64,000 bases of DNA from Pedobacter sp. MC2016-24 (GTDB lineage: Bacteria; Bacteroidota; Bacteroidia; Sphingobacteriales; Sphingobacteriaceae), in the NCBI RefSeq assembly GCF_015223055.1, contig NZ_JADFBX010000004.1, forward strand, positions 514,036 through 578,035, read 5' to 3'. The notes under the pieces were generated by a model. That model saw nothing but the letters and a program-made list of their open reading frames with translations, was not told the origin of the DNA and ran no database searches. A program made the translations under genes and the position numbers. Positions 16,736-26,170 of this stretch are shown one piece after another; positions within the stretch are counted from its first letter, which is position 1; each line of letters starts with the position of its first letter.

Positions 16736-19700
16736 ATGAATGTCATATTAACTAAAAGAAAAGTGCAGGTATGTAACTTTTCCCTGAAGATCTTTGTGCT
16801 CTTTTTTGGGATGGTTTTTACAACTGCAACCAAGGGATTCTCTGCAATGGAGTTAATCCGCCCACCAAAGGAAATCAGAGGTCGGGTAGTCGACCGGCAG
16901 GGCAAACCTATTGAAGGAGTCTCTGTCACAATTTTTGGTACAAAAACCGGAAGTAGTACCAACAGCAAAGGGCAGTTTGTTTTAAGTGTACCTGATGGTG
17001 CCGAGCCAATGCTGGTGTTCTCCTATGTAGGATATCAGACCCGGAATTTCAAACTTTCTGGTCAGAATAACCTCAACGTGACCCTGGAAATTGATGAGTC
17101 CGGACTGGATGAGGTGGTTGTAGTTGGCTATGGTACCCAGAAAAAACTAACCATTACCGGGGCAATTTCTACTGTCGGATCAGAAGACCTGGTGCGGTCG
17201 CCCAACGCCAGCGTAGCCAATACACTTGCGGGCAGGGTTACCGGTTTCAGCAGTGTTCAGTTTTCCGGAAGACCTGGTGGTGATGATCCGATAGGCTTTG
17301 TTCGGGGGCTCGGGTCGCTCAGCTCCGATGCTTCTGCACCTTTAACCCTGGTAGATGGGGTTGAACGTCCCTATACACAGCTTGATCCCAATGAGATTGA
17401 GTCGGTGTCGGTCTTAAAGGATGCATCTGCAACGGCAGTTTTTGGGGTAAGGGGTGCCAATGGAGTGATCATTGTCACCACCAAAAGAGGTACAGAAGGG
17501 GCGCCTAAAATCAGTTTCACCAGTTCTGCCGGTTTTCAGAAAGCCTCAAGGCTACCTGAATTTGTAGACAGTTACACACATGCGCTGATGTATACAGAAG
17601 CGCAGTTAAACGACAATCCGAATGCCGTGCTGAAGTTTACGCCGGAAGCAACTGAGGCATTCAGGACAAATTCCGACCCGATCATTTATCCCAATACCAA
17701 TTGGATGGAATATATACTTAAGCCATCTGCTTTTCAGTCCCAGCAAAACATCAACCTGTCGGGCGGTACCAAAGCGGTTAAATATTTTGTGTCGCTGGGT
17801 TATCTGAAACAGGATGGCCTCTTCAGGATTTTTGATCAGCCTGACAACACCAATTATGGATACAGACGTTATAATTACCGCGCCAATCTGGATATCGATG
17901 TCACCAATACCACCAGGTTATCCCTTACTACAGGTGGCAGGAGTGAGATCCGTGATGAACCACTTACAGAAGAGCCGCAATTTAGCATCTGGCGTAACAT
18001 TTATTTTTCCCAACCTTACCGGGGGATCGGTATTGTCAATGGCAGACACATCCAAAGTGACCCCCGGTATGTATCAGGTGAGTTGCGGGATGCACTTAAC
18101 GGTTATTACGGACGGGGCTTCCAGCATGCGGCCACCAATCCGCTCAATATTGACCTGAACCTGAATCAGAAACTTGATGTTTTGACAAAAGGACTTGAGT
18201 TCAGGATCAAGGGCGCATACAATGGAACTTATGCTTTTACCAAAACCAGAACCTCCAGCAAGGCTGTTTACAGGGCAAATTACCTGCATGATCTGGATCC
18301 TACTGCACCGGATGATAAGACCATTGTGTACAAAAAAATAGGAGAAGATGGCATCCTCGGGTATAGTGAATCGTTCTCGAAAGCGAGGGACTGGTATTTT
18401 GAAACCGCCTTCGCTTACAACCGTACCTTTTCATCACATACTTTGAGCGGACTTTTGCTTTACAATCAGAGTAAAACCTTTTATCCTTCATCCTATGTGG
18501 ATATTCCAAGAGGTTATGTTGGTTTGGTTGGAAGGATTACCTACGACTATAAATCAAAGTATTTGCTGGACATGAACATGGGCTATAACGGTTCCGAAAA
18601 CTTTGCACCTGGCCGACGCTTTGGCTGGTTTCCAGCAGTGTCTGCGGGTTGGGTAATGTCAGAAGAAAAGTTCATGAAAGACCATCTTTCTTTTATCGAA
18701 TACCTGAAAATCAGGGGTTCTTACGGCGTGGTTGGAAACGACAGGATGGGCAGCAGCAGATTCCTTTATCTTCCGGATAGTTATTTTACCAATGCTGGCG
18801 GCTATAGTTTTGGGGTAAATGTGCCTGAAAATCAAATCGGTGCTGCTGAGGGTAAAGTAGGTAATCCATTGGTTACCTGGGAGAAATCAAGGAAAAAGAA
18901 CATTGGTTTTGAACTGAATATGTTTAAAGGAAAAATTGGGATCGTTGCCGATTATTTCACAGAACACCGGGATAAAATCCTCACCACCAGACAAGCCGTT
19001 CCGGGCATTCTGGCCATTGACCTTCCTGCCGTTAACATTGGCGTAGTCGACAATAAAGGTTATGAATTACAGCTCAAATGGCGCGATAAAATCGGTCAGG
19101 TTGGCTACATGATCAGTCCCAACGTATCCTTTGCCCGCAACAAAATCATTGATATGGATGAGATTCCGCAGAACGAAGCTTACCTGTTGCGCACAGGGAA
19201 TCGTGTAAACCAGCCTTTTGGTTATATTTTTGACGGGTTCTGGACCGAAAGTGATGTGGCGAATAAGGCCGCTTTCCCCAATGCAAATTACGATGCAAAA
19301 CCTGGCGATCTGAGGTATAAGGACCTGAACGGAGATGGCGTGATCAATATTGATGACCAACGGCCGATCGGATTTCCTGAATACCCGGAATATACTTTCG
19401 GTTTAACTTTACAAGCCCAATACAAAGGTTTTGATATCAATATGCTTTGGACCGGGGCAACACATGTTTCCAGGGCATTCCAAGGCTCTTTCCAGATACC
19501 TTTTGGTCCTACACAGGCATTCGGGCTCATGAAATACATGGCCGACGGTCGGTGGACGCCTGAAAGGGCAGCTGATGCCACTTATCCAAGGATGTCCTTT
19601 CTGGGCGTAGAAAACAACACCAAATACAGCGACTTCTGGTTACGGGATGCTTCTTACCTCAGGTTAAAAAACATGGAGCTGGGTTACCGCTTTGATGCCA

Positions 19701-19876
19701 CTAACATCCGATTTTTGAAAAAGGCAGGTATTTCGAGCCTGCGCATCTATGCCAATGGCTATGATCTGTTGACTTTTGATAAACTGAAGGTGATAGATCC
19801 GGAATCATTGCCAAATGAAAACGCCCAGTACCCCTTAATGAAAATATACAACTTCGGTTTTAACGTCACCTTTTAA
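16736..19876 (+). CDS. SusC-like TonB-dependent outer-membrane transporter (pair 1)
   Basis: 1046 residues. A long N-terminal signal segment is followed by a carboxypeptidase-D-like beta domain (IRGRVVDRQGKPIEGVSVTIFGTKTG..., residues about 45-125), the TonB-box-like region DEVVVVGYGTQKK, a plug domain (VDGVERPYTQLDPNEIESVSVLKDASATAVFGVRG) and a 22-strand type barrel ending in FNVTF. It lacks an STN signalling domain, so it is not expected to act through a FecR anti-sigma factor. It imports an oligosaccharide together with the SusD-like protein encoded 23 bp downstream. Substrate is presumably the glycan cut by the surrounding GH92 enzymes. Confidence 0.95.
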   Translation: MNVILTKRKVQVCNFSLKIFVLFFGMVFTTATKGFSAMELIRPPKEIRGRVVDRQGKPIEGVSVTIFGTKTGSSTNSKGQFVLSVPDGAEPMLVFSYVGYQTRNFKLSGQNNLNVTLEIDESGLDEVVVVGYGTQKKLTITGAISTVGSEDLVRSPNASVANTLAGRVTGFSSVQFSGRPGGDDPIGFVRGLGSLSSDASAPLTLVDGVERPYTQLDPNEIESVSVLKDASATAVFGVRGANGVIIVTTKRGTEGAPKISFTSSAGFQKASRLPEFVDSYTHALMYTEAQLNDNPNAVLKFTPEATEAFRTNSDPIIYPNTNWMEYILKPSAFQSQQNINLSGGTKAVKYFVSLGYLKQDGLFRIFDQPDNTNYGYRRYNYRANLDIDVTNTTRLSLTTGGRSEIRDEPLTEEPQFSIWRNIYFSQPYRGIGIVNGRHIQSDPRYVSGELRDALNGYYGRGFQHAATNPLNIDLNLNQKLDVLTKGLEFRIKGAYNGTYAFTKTRTSSKAVYRANYLHDLDPTAPDDKTIVYKKIGEDGILGYSESFSKARDWYFETAFAYNRTFSSHTLSGLLLYNQSKTFYPSSYVDIPRGYVGLVGRITYDYKSKYLLDMNMGYNGSENFAPGRRFGWFPAVSAGWVMSEEKFMKDHLSFIEYLKIRGSYGVVGNDRMGSSRFLYLPDSYFTNAGGYSFGVNVPENQIGAAEGKVGNPLVTWEKSRKKNIGFELNMFKGKIGIVADYFTEHRDKILTTRQAVPGILAIDLPAVNIGVVDNKGYELQLKWRDKIGQVGYMISPNVSFARNKIIDMDEIPQNEAYLLRTGNRVNQPFGYIFDGFWTESDVANKAAFPNANYDAKPGDLRYKDLNGDGVINIDDQRPIGFPEYPEYTFGLTLQAQYKGFDINMLWTGATHVSRAFQGSFQIPFGPTQAFGLMKYMADGRWTPERAADATYPRMSFLGVENNTKYSDFWLRDASYLRLKNMELGYRFDATNIRFLKKAGISSLRIYANGYDLLTFDKLKVIDPESLPNENAQYPLMKIYNFGFNVTF

Positions 19877-19899
19877 CAAGAGCTTAAACATAGCGGATT

Positions 19900-21642
19900 A
19901 TGAAAAATATGATAATTGCGGTTTTACTATTGGCCCTGATGGCCACAGGCTGTAAAAAAATAGGAAATGATTTTTTAGAAAAACCACCAAGTGTCGACGT
20001 CACAAAAGATACCATATTTTCCAATGTAGTTTATGCCAAGCGTTTTCTGACCGGCGCTTATGCCACGCTGCACTATGGCTGGATTTATGATTTCTCTCCA
20101 AAGGGTTTTGGTATGGACGCCGATATCTTAGAATCGCTTACCGATATCGGGCAAACCTACCGTACAGATGGTGCAGCCTACCGGATCTACTACTCGGGGC
20201 AATACAGCGCCGCAACGGAAAATAATCCAACCAATACCAAGTACAGTTTCCTGGCTGAAGACAGTTGGGTCGGGATCAGAAAAGCCTATATTTTTATGGA
20301 GAATATAGACCGGGTTCCCGATGCCAGTGCGCTCGAGAAAAAGACATTGAAAGCAGAAGCAAAGATGATCGTTGCCATGCATTATTGTGATATGTACCGT
20401 CACTTTGGCGGACTTCCCTGGATAGACCACGCCATTGGCGTGAATGAAAGGTCAGACTATCCCAGGTTGACCAGCCTGGCTACTTTAAATGCCATTGTAA
20501 AATTAATTGACGAGGCAACGCCTGATTTGCCCTGGACAATTACCGACCTGAGTAATGAGGACGGGCGGTTTACCCAGGCTTCGGCATTGGGATTGAAATC
20601 CCGGATCCTGCTTTTTGGGGCAAGTCCGCTTTTCAACAACGCAACGCCCTATCTGGATGGTGAAGCTTCTCAAAAACAACTGACCTGGCATGGAAATTAT
20701 GACGCCAACCTCTGGAAGCGGGCTGCTGATGCAGCGGCAGAACTGATTCAGAAAGTAGAGACACAGCCAGGTTACCGGGTCATTAAAACCGGAAACCCCA
20801 GACAGGATTTCCAGGATTCCTATTACAAAAGAGGGAACGGAGAAATCCTGATCTCTACCAGGATCAGGTATAAAAATGAAGGTGATTACGATTACCTGGG
20901 GATGTTCATACTTCGGATTCATGGCATCGGTTGCCCGACCCAGGAATATGTAAACATGTTTTCAACGGCTGCAGGTGTGCCAATTTCCGATCCGGCTTCT
21001 GGTTATAGTGCTGCGAATCCTTATAAAAACAGGGACCCCCGATTGTATGAAACGGTACTGGTCAATGACGATAGCTATGCCGGACGTACCGCCCAGTTGT
21101 GGGTAGGGGGAATAGAACGCCTGTCGTTGGGGCAGCAGCAAGCCGCTACAGGTTATGGTGTCAGAAAATTCCTGCTGGATAATGTAAGCGCCTATGGCGC
21201 AGTGATCCAGTTCCCATACCTCCGGTTAACCGAAATCTACCTGTCTTACGCCGAAGCGGCAAATGAATTGAACAATGGGCCAACTACTGAGGCTTACCGC
21301 TGTGTAAACCTGGTGCGGAACCGCGTTGGCCTACGCGATCTGCCCGCCGGTTTAAGTAAATCAGATTTCCGCGAGGCCATTCTGACGGAACGTGCCTGCG
21401 AGTTTGGTTATGAAGAAGTACGCTGGTTTGATCTGATCAGGTGGAAAAGGGCCAGTGATTTCACGAAAACACTGCATGGCCTGAACACCTTTAAAAATCC
21501 AGACAATACCTTCCGGTACGAACTATTCGAGCTGCCTCCGCGTGCATGGCAAAAGACTTTTTCACCGAAATGGTACCTGAGTGCCCTTCCTCCAAACGAA
21601 GTGAACAAAGGATATGGTCTGATTCAAAATCCAGGATGGTAA
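19900..21642 (+). CDS. SusD/RagB-like surface glycan-binding lipoprotein (pair 1)
   Basis: 580 residues. The lipobox (ALMATGCKK) marks an outer-membrane surface lipoprotein. The SusD fold is seen in the N-terminal FLEKPPSVDVTKDTIFSNV, the TPR-like helices (KAEAKMIVAMHYCDMYRHFGGLPW), and the C-terminal LRLTEIYLSYAEAANELNNGP and ILTERACEFGYEEVRWFDLIRWK blocks. It caps the SusC barrel and captures the glycan. Directly downstream of its SusC partner. Confidence 0.94.
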   Translation: MKNMIIAVLLLALMATGCKKIGNDFLEKPPSVDVTKDTIFSNVVYAKRFLTGAYATLHYGWIYDFSPKGFGMDADILESLTDIGQTYRTDGAAYRIYYSGQYSAATENNPTNTKYSFLAEDSWVGIRKAYIFMENIDRVPDASALEKKTLKAEAKMIVAMHYCDMYRHFGGLPWIDHAIGVNERSDYPRLTSLATLNAIVKLIDEATPDLPWTITDLSNEDGRFTQASALGLKSRILLFGASPLFNNATPYLDGEASQKQLTWHGNYDANLWKRAADAAAELIQKVETQPGYRVIKTGNPRQDFQDSYYKRGNGEILISTRIRYKNEGDYDYLGMFILRIHGIGCPTQEYVNMFSTAAGVPISDPASGYSAANPYKNRDPRLYETVLVNDDSYAGRTAQLWVGGIERLSLGQQQAATGYGVRKFLLDNVSAYGAVIQFPYLRLTEIYLSYAEAANELNNGPTTEAYRCVNLVRNRVGLRDLPAGLSKSDFREAILTERACEFGYEEVRWFDLIRWKRASDFTKTLHGLNTFKNPDNTFRYELFELPPRAWQKTFSPKWYLSALPPNEVNKGYGLIQNPGW

Positions 21643-21680
21643 TGCAGATGGTTTTACAAACTCAACTAAAAATCTTTAAC

Positions 21681-24482
21681 ATGACAAAGGAATATATCAA
21701 GGCCATTTACGTGTTGCTATTGCTCACACCGCTTAGCTATACAGGCTTTGCCCAGCAGCTGGCTAAAACAAAACCAGCGGATACCACCAGGCAGACGGAA
21801 CTGGTTCCCCTTGGATTTGGCATCATGCGCAATCGCAGCGAAATTACTTCAGCGGTAGGCCTTGCCAATGCCGCTGACCTGGAAAAAAGAATGGCCATCA
21901 ATCCCGCAAATGCCCTGTTTGGGTTAATCCCCGGGTTGGCAGTGATGCAAAAAGGGGGCGCAAGCTGGGAGAACGATCCACAAATGCTCATCAGAGGTGC
22001 AGGTACGTTCAGGGATGCCTCCATGCTCATCCTGGTGGATGGTTATGAGCGGCCAATTGCTTCACTGTCCCTCGGGGAAATTGAAAGCGTAGTGGTGCTG
22101 AAAGATGCGGCAGCATTGGCCGTTTACGGTACCAGGGGGGCAAATGGCGTCTTGCTGATTACCACCAAACGTGGCGAAACCGGCCGCAATAAAGTGGAAC
22201 TGAATTACGAACATGGGATTACACAGGCCAGCCGATTGCCGAAGTTTTTAGATGCATACGGCTACGCCCAGGCGATGAATCAGGCCCGGGCCAATGACGG
22301 TCTGAGTCCGTTATATACGCAACAGGCACTGGATGCCTATCAGTCGGGTTCTTCTCCATTCTTTTTTCCCAATGTGAACTGGCAGGAGGAATCGCTCCGT
22401 GACCATGGAACAACGAATAATCTTCGCGCCACTTTCCAGGGCAAAACAAATGCAGTGCGTTATTTCACCCTGTTGAATTACCAGAACGACGAAGGCTTAT
22501 TGAAACCCGTAAATGAGAACGAAGGTTACAGTACCCAGTTGAAATATGGCAAATTTAATTTCCGCTCTAATGTGGATGTAAACATCACCAAAACCACCCT
22601 TTTTAAAGTTGGCTTAAGCGGAAACCTGCGGGAGACCAATACACCGGGTAATTCCGTTTCCAGTTTGATACGGGCAATTTACAACACGCCCGCCAATGCC
22701 TTTCCGGTAAAAACATACAACCATATTTTTGGTGGTACCCCCAATTTCACCAGTAATCCTGTCGGACAGATTTCTGCTATGGGTTATCAGAATACACAGA
22801 TCCGGGAGTTGCTGGCCGATGCCAGTCTGGAACAAAAATTAGATGTGATCTTACCCGGTTTATCGGTAGCGGGTGCTGTAGCGTACGACAATTCCGCCAC
22901 TTATGCAGAGGGGAAATTGAAACAATATAAATATCAGTCGCTTTCTTTGATCAATGGTCCGGGCGGTAAGTTAGATTCTGTGGCAACGACTTATCGCAGC
23001 GACAGTGAACTGGCTTATTTCAGTAACCTGTCGAACCAGTGGAGCCATGCTACGGTGCAGGCCAAGTTAAAATACGAAAAAAGCTGGGCCGGCCAGTCGC
23101 TGGACGCCATGCTCTTATACCAGCAGGACAAACTGATCCGTAACGGACAATCCAATACCTATATCCATCAATTGCTTTCCGGTGTGCTCCATTATGCCAA
23201 AAACAGGAAGTACTTTGCCGATCTGGTTATTGCGTACAGCGGCACCAATGTATTGCCAAAAAACAACCGTTTTGGTGTATTTCCCGCGCTGTCACTTGGC
23301 TGGAATATATCTGAAGAAAAATGGTTCAACACAGGCTTTTTTAACAATTTAAAACTCCGGGCTTCCTCGGGGCTGACCGGCAACGACCTCGTTCCGCAAA
23401 ACCTTTCTGAAGTACAGTTTAATGGAACGCTGCCTTATTATTTTACAGCAAATAACACCAGTTCCGTAGGTTGGCAGGAAGGTCGTGTTCCTTCGGGAAA
23501 TGTAACCTATGAAACTGCAATCAAACACAACCTGGGGATAGATGCAACCATGTTGGGGATGTTTGATCTGAATCTGGATCTTTTCTATGACCATCGGAAA
23601 AATATCCTTGTGGAGTCTGATGGCTTGGTATCCAGTGTTCTTGGTGCAGCTAAACCACTTTTAAGTGAAGGGGTGGTCAACAATAAAGGAATGGAGGCCG
23701 GCTTGAAATTTTATCAGAACAAGCGTGCGCTGAGTTATTATGTAGGTGCACAGTTTGCTTATTCACGCAATAAGATCATCGCTATGGCTGAGGCTTTTCA
23801 ACCTTACAGTTATTTATCCAAAACCGGCAGGAGCATTGGGCAGAGCTTTGGCCTGGAAGCCATAGGTTTCTTTAAAGATGCTGCAGATATCGCAAATAGC
23901 CCATTGCAAACATTTTCTGCAGTAAAACCTGGAGATATCAAGTATAAGGACCAGAATGGCGATGGCATCATCAACACCAATGATGAAAAGGCATTGAATT
24001 ACAATACCGTTAATCCGGAAATCTATTATTCCGCATCTCTTGGACTTCAGTACAAAGGATTTGGATTAGATGCCATATTCCAGGGGATCGCCAATAAATC
24101 TATTTACCTCAACACCAGGAGTATTTTCTGGCCGCTTTCCGGGAACAACAACATTTCAGAATTTTCGGCCAACAGCTGGACTCCTGCTACAGCGGCCACA
24201 GCAACATTACCGCGCCTGTCTACCTTGGGCAATGAGAACAATTACCGTTCAAACAGCATCTGGATGGCTGATGCTTCATATTTTAAACTGAGGTCACTGA
24301 TGGTCTATTATAAAGTCCCACAAAAGTTCAGTTCCAGGCTAAAACTGTCCAGTGCCAAAATTATCCTGAGAGGGATGGATTTATTTACCATAGACAAGAT
24401 TGACGTTGTGGACCCTGAGGCCATCGGTGCAGTTTATCCGATCTATTCCACGTACAGTGTGGGTTTACAAATTGGTTTTTAA
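21681..24482 (+). CDS. SusC-like TonB-dependent transporter lacking the N-terminal beta domain (pair 2)
   Basis: 933 residues from the ATG at 21681, which gives a clean signal peptide (IYVLLLLTPLSYTGFAQQ). The frame is open further upstream to 21546 but that region overlaps susD of pair 1. Unlike normal SusC proteins it goes from the signal peptide, through about 60 residues, straight to the plug (GLANAADLEKRMAINPANALFGLIPGLAV, then IESVVVLKDAAALAVYGTRGANGVLL). The carboxypeptidase-D-like domain is absent and no DEVVVVGYG TonB box is visible, so energy coupling may differ. The barrel ends normally in GLQIGF. Confidence 0.92.
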   Translation: MTKEYIKAIYVLLLLTPLSYTGFAQQLAKTKPADTTRQTELVPLGFGIMRNRSEITSAVGLANAADLEKRMAINPANALFGLIPGLAVMQKGGASWENDPQMLIRGAGTFRDASMLILVDGYERPIASLSLGEIESVVVLKDAAALAVYGTRGANGVLLITTKRGETGRNKVELNYEHGITQASRLPKFLDAYGYAQAMNQARANDGLSPLYTQQALDAYQSGSSPFFFPNVNWQEESLRDHGTTNNLRATFQGKTNAVRYFTLLNYQNDEGLLKPVNENEGYSTQLKYGKFNFRSNVDVNITKTTLFKVGLSGNLRETNTPGNSVSSLIRAIYNTPANAFPVKTYNHIFGGTPNFTSNPVGQISAMGYQNTQIRELLADASLEQKLDVILPGLSVAGAVAYDNSATYAEGKLKQYKYQSLSLINGPGGKLDSVATTYRSDSELAYFSNLSNQWSHATVQAKLKYEKSWAGQSLDAMLLYQQDKLIRNGQSNTYIHQLLSGVLHYAKNRKYFADLVIAYSGTNVLPKNNRFGVFPALSLGWNISEEKWFNTGFFNNLKLRASSGLTGNDLVPQNLSEVQFNGTLPYYFTANNTSSVGWQEGRVPSGNVTYETAIKHNLGIDATMLGMFDLNLDLFYDHRKNILVESDGLVSSVLGAAKPLLSEGVVNNKGMEAGLKFYQNKRALSYYVGAQFAYSRNKIIAMAEAFQPYSYLSKTGRSIGQSFGLEAIGFFKDAADIANSPLQTFSAVKPGDIKYKDQNGDGIINTNDEKALNYNTVNPEIYYSASLGLQYKGFGLDAIFQGIANKSIYLNTRSIFWPLSGNNNISEFSANSWTPATAATATLPRLSTLGNENNYRSNSIWMADASYFKLRSLMVYYKVPQKFSSRLKLSSAKIILRGMDLFTIDKIDVVDPEAIGAVYPIYSTYSVGLQIGF

Positions 24483-24500
24483 GCTATTAAAAAGATTGTT

Positions 24501-26159
24501 ATGAAATACATTAAGAAATACCTGAGCTGCCTTGCATTGCTGTCCGTGTTGCTGAGTTGCAGTAAAAGCCTTGACTATAGTGAGACTACGTTTTACAATG
24601 AAGATGCGGTATTGAGCAGCCCGAATTTGTATAAAGCGCTGTTGACCTCAATTTATACCTACCTGCCTACCGATTTTAACGGGATTGATGGTGCGATGCG
24701 TTCTGCCGCGTCTGATGATGCGGTGCATGTATGGGATTTGTCGGCCATTAAAAGGTTTAACGATGGCAGCTGGAGTGCATTGCAACCTTTAGACGATCAA
24801 TGGGGTACTTTATACACTGCGATCAGATCGGCCAACAGGTTTTTGAAGATTTCTGCCGGCCAGACTTTTGAAGACCTCCGCTACAATGACGGTTATGCGG
24901 AGATGATGCTCCAATATAACAACTATCCCTATGAAGCCAGGTTTCTGCGTGCATTTTTCTACTTTGAGCTGATTAAACGTTATGGCGATGTGCCTTTAAT
25001 TACCACGCCATTAACTGTGGAGGAGGCCAATGCAGTCAAAAAATCAACATATAGCCAGGTGGTTGATTTTATTGTTGCAGAATGTGATGCCATTATTCCT
25101 AAACTCCCGGCCAGCTATGCAACTTTGCCTGGGGCAGAGACCGGAAGGGCAACCAAAGGTGCGGCTTATGCGTTAAAGGCCCGTACACTGCTGTATGCTG
25201 CGAGTCCCCTGCACAATCCGGGTAATGATCAGGCAAAATGGATTGCAGCGGCTACTGCTGCCAAGCAACTCATGGATTTACAGTTGTATTCCTTGTTGCG
25301 CAGATATCGGGAAATGCCCAACAACATTGGTTCGGTTGAATTGATCCTGGAAACCCGTCAAGGTTTCTCCAATACCTATGAAGCCGCCAATTTTCCGGTA
25401 GGTTATGAAGGAGGAAATACCGGTACCTGTCCAAGCCAGAATCTGGTAGATAGCTATGAAATGGTGGCTAATGGCAAAGGGATTAATGAACCTGGTTCTG
25501 GTTACGATCCCAATAACCCGTATGCAGGCAGGGACCAAAGGCTGGGTGAAACGATACTTGCTGATGGTGCAACCTGGAAAGGTTCAGCCATCCAGGTGTG
25601 GGACGGTGGCCGTAATGGCAAACCCAACGAAAGGGCAACCAAGACTGGTTATTATTTGAAAAAATATGTGATTGAGGCTGTTTCTCTAAGTGCTGCTGCA
25701 CCGACTACACAGCAGCACAGCTGGATGCTTTTCCGCTATGGCGAGGTCTTGCTCAACTATGCTGAAGCCATGAATGAAGTTTATGGACCCTATACTACAG
25801 GCCCCGGTATTTTAAATATGACAGCGTATGATGCGGTAAACCTGGTTAGGGTAAGAGGCCGGATGCCCATATTTCCTGCCGGGATGAGTCAGGCTGATTT
25901 CAAAACAAAACTGAGAAATGAGCGGCGGGTGGAGCTAGCTTTTGAGGACCACCGTTTCTGGGACATCAGGAGATGGAAAATAGGCAGTTCAACCACTGAT
26001 ATCTATGGGATGGAAGTAAACCGTTCAAGTACCGGCGCATTGAGTTATACCCGTAAACTGGTAGAAACGCGTGTCTGGAACAATAAAATGAACCTATACC
26101 CGATTCCTCAAAATGAACTCTATATCAATAAAAACCTTACTCAAAATCCGGAATGGTAA
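24501..26159 (+). CDS. SusD/RagB-like surface glycan-binding lipoprotein (pair 2)
   Basis: 552 residues. Lipobox LLSCSKS after a signal peptide. SusD features: ALLTSIYTYLPTDFNGIDGAM, the helix block EARFLRAFFYFELIKRYGDVPLITTP, and the C-terminal RNERRVELAFEDHRFWDIRRWK. It follows its SusC partner by 18 bp and overlaps or abuts the glycosidase gene. It differs strongly from the SusD of pair 1, so the two pairs probably bind different parts or lengths of the glycan rather than being a recent duplication. Confidence 0.94.
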   Translation: MKYIKKYLSCLALLSVLLSCSKSLDYSETTFYNEDAVLSSPNLYKALLTSIYTYLPTDFNGIDGAMRSAASDDAVHVWDLSAIKRFNDGSWSALQPLDDQWGTLYTAIRSANRFLKISAGQTFEDLRYNDGYAEMMLQYNNYPYEARFLRAFFYFELIKRYGDVPLITTPLTVEEANAVKKSTYSQVVDFIVAECDAIIPKLPASYATLPGAETGRATKGAAYALKARTLLYAASPLHNPGNDQAKWIAAATAAKQLMDLQLYSLLRRYREMPNNIGSVELILETRQGFSNTYEAANFPVGYEGGNTGTCPSQNLVDSYEMVANGKGINEPGSGYDPNNPYAGRDQRLGETILADGATWKGSAIQVWDGGRNGKPNERATKTGYYLKKYVIEAVSLSAAAPTTQQHSWMLFRYGEVLLNYAEAMNEVYGPYTTGPGILNMTAYDAVNLVRVRGRMPIFPAGMSQADFKTKLRNERRVELAFEDHRFWDIRRWKIGSSTTDIYGMEVNRSSTGALSYTRKLVETRVWNNKMNLYPIPQNELYINKNLTQNPEW

Positions 26160-26170
26160 AAAAAACACAG

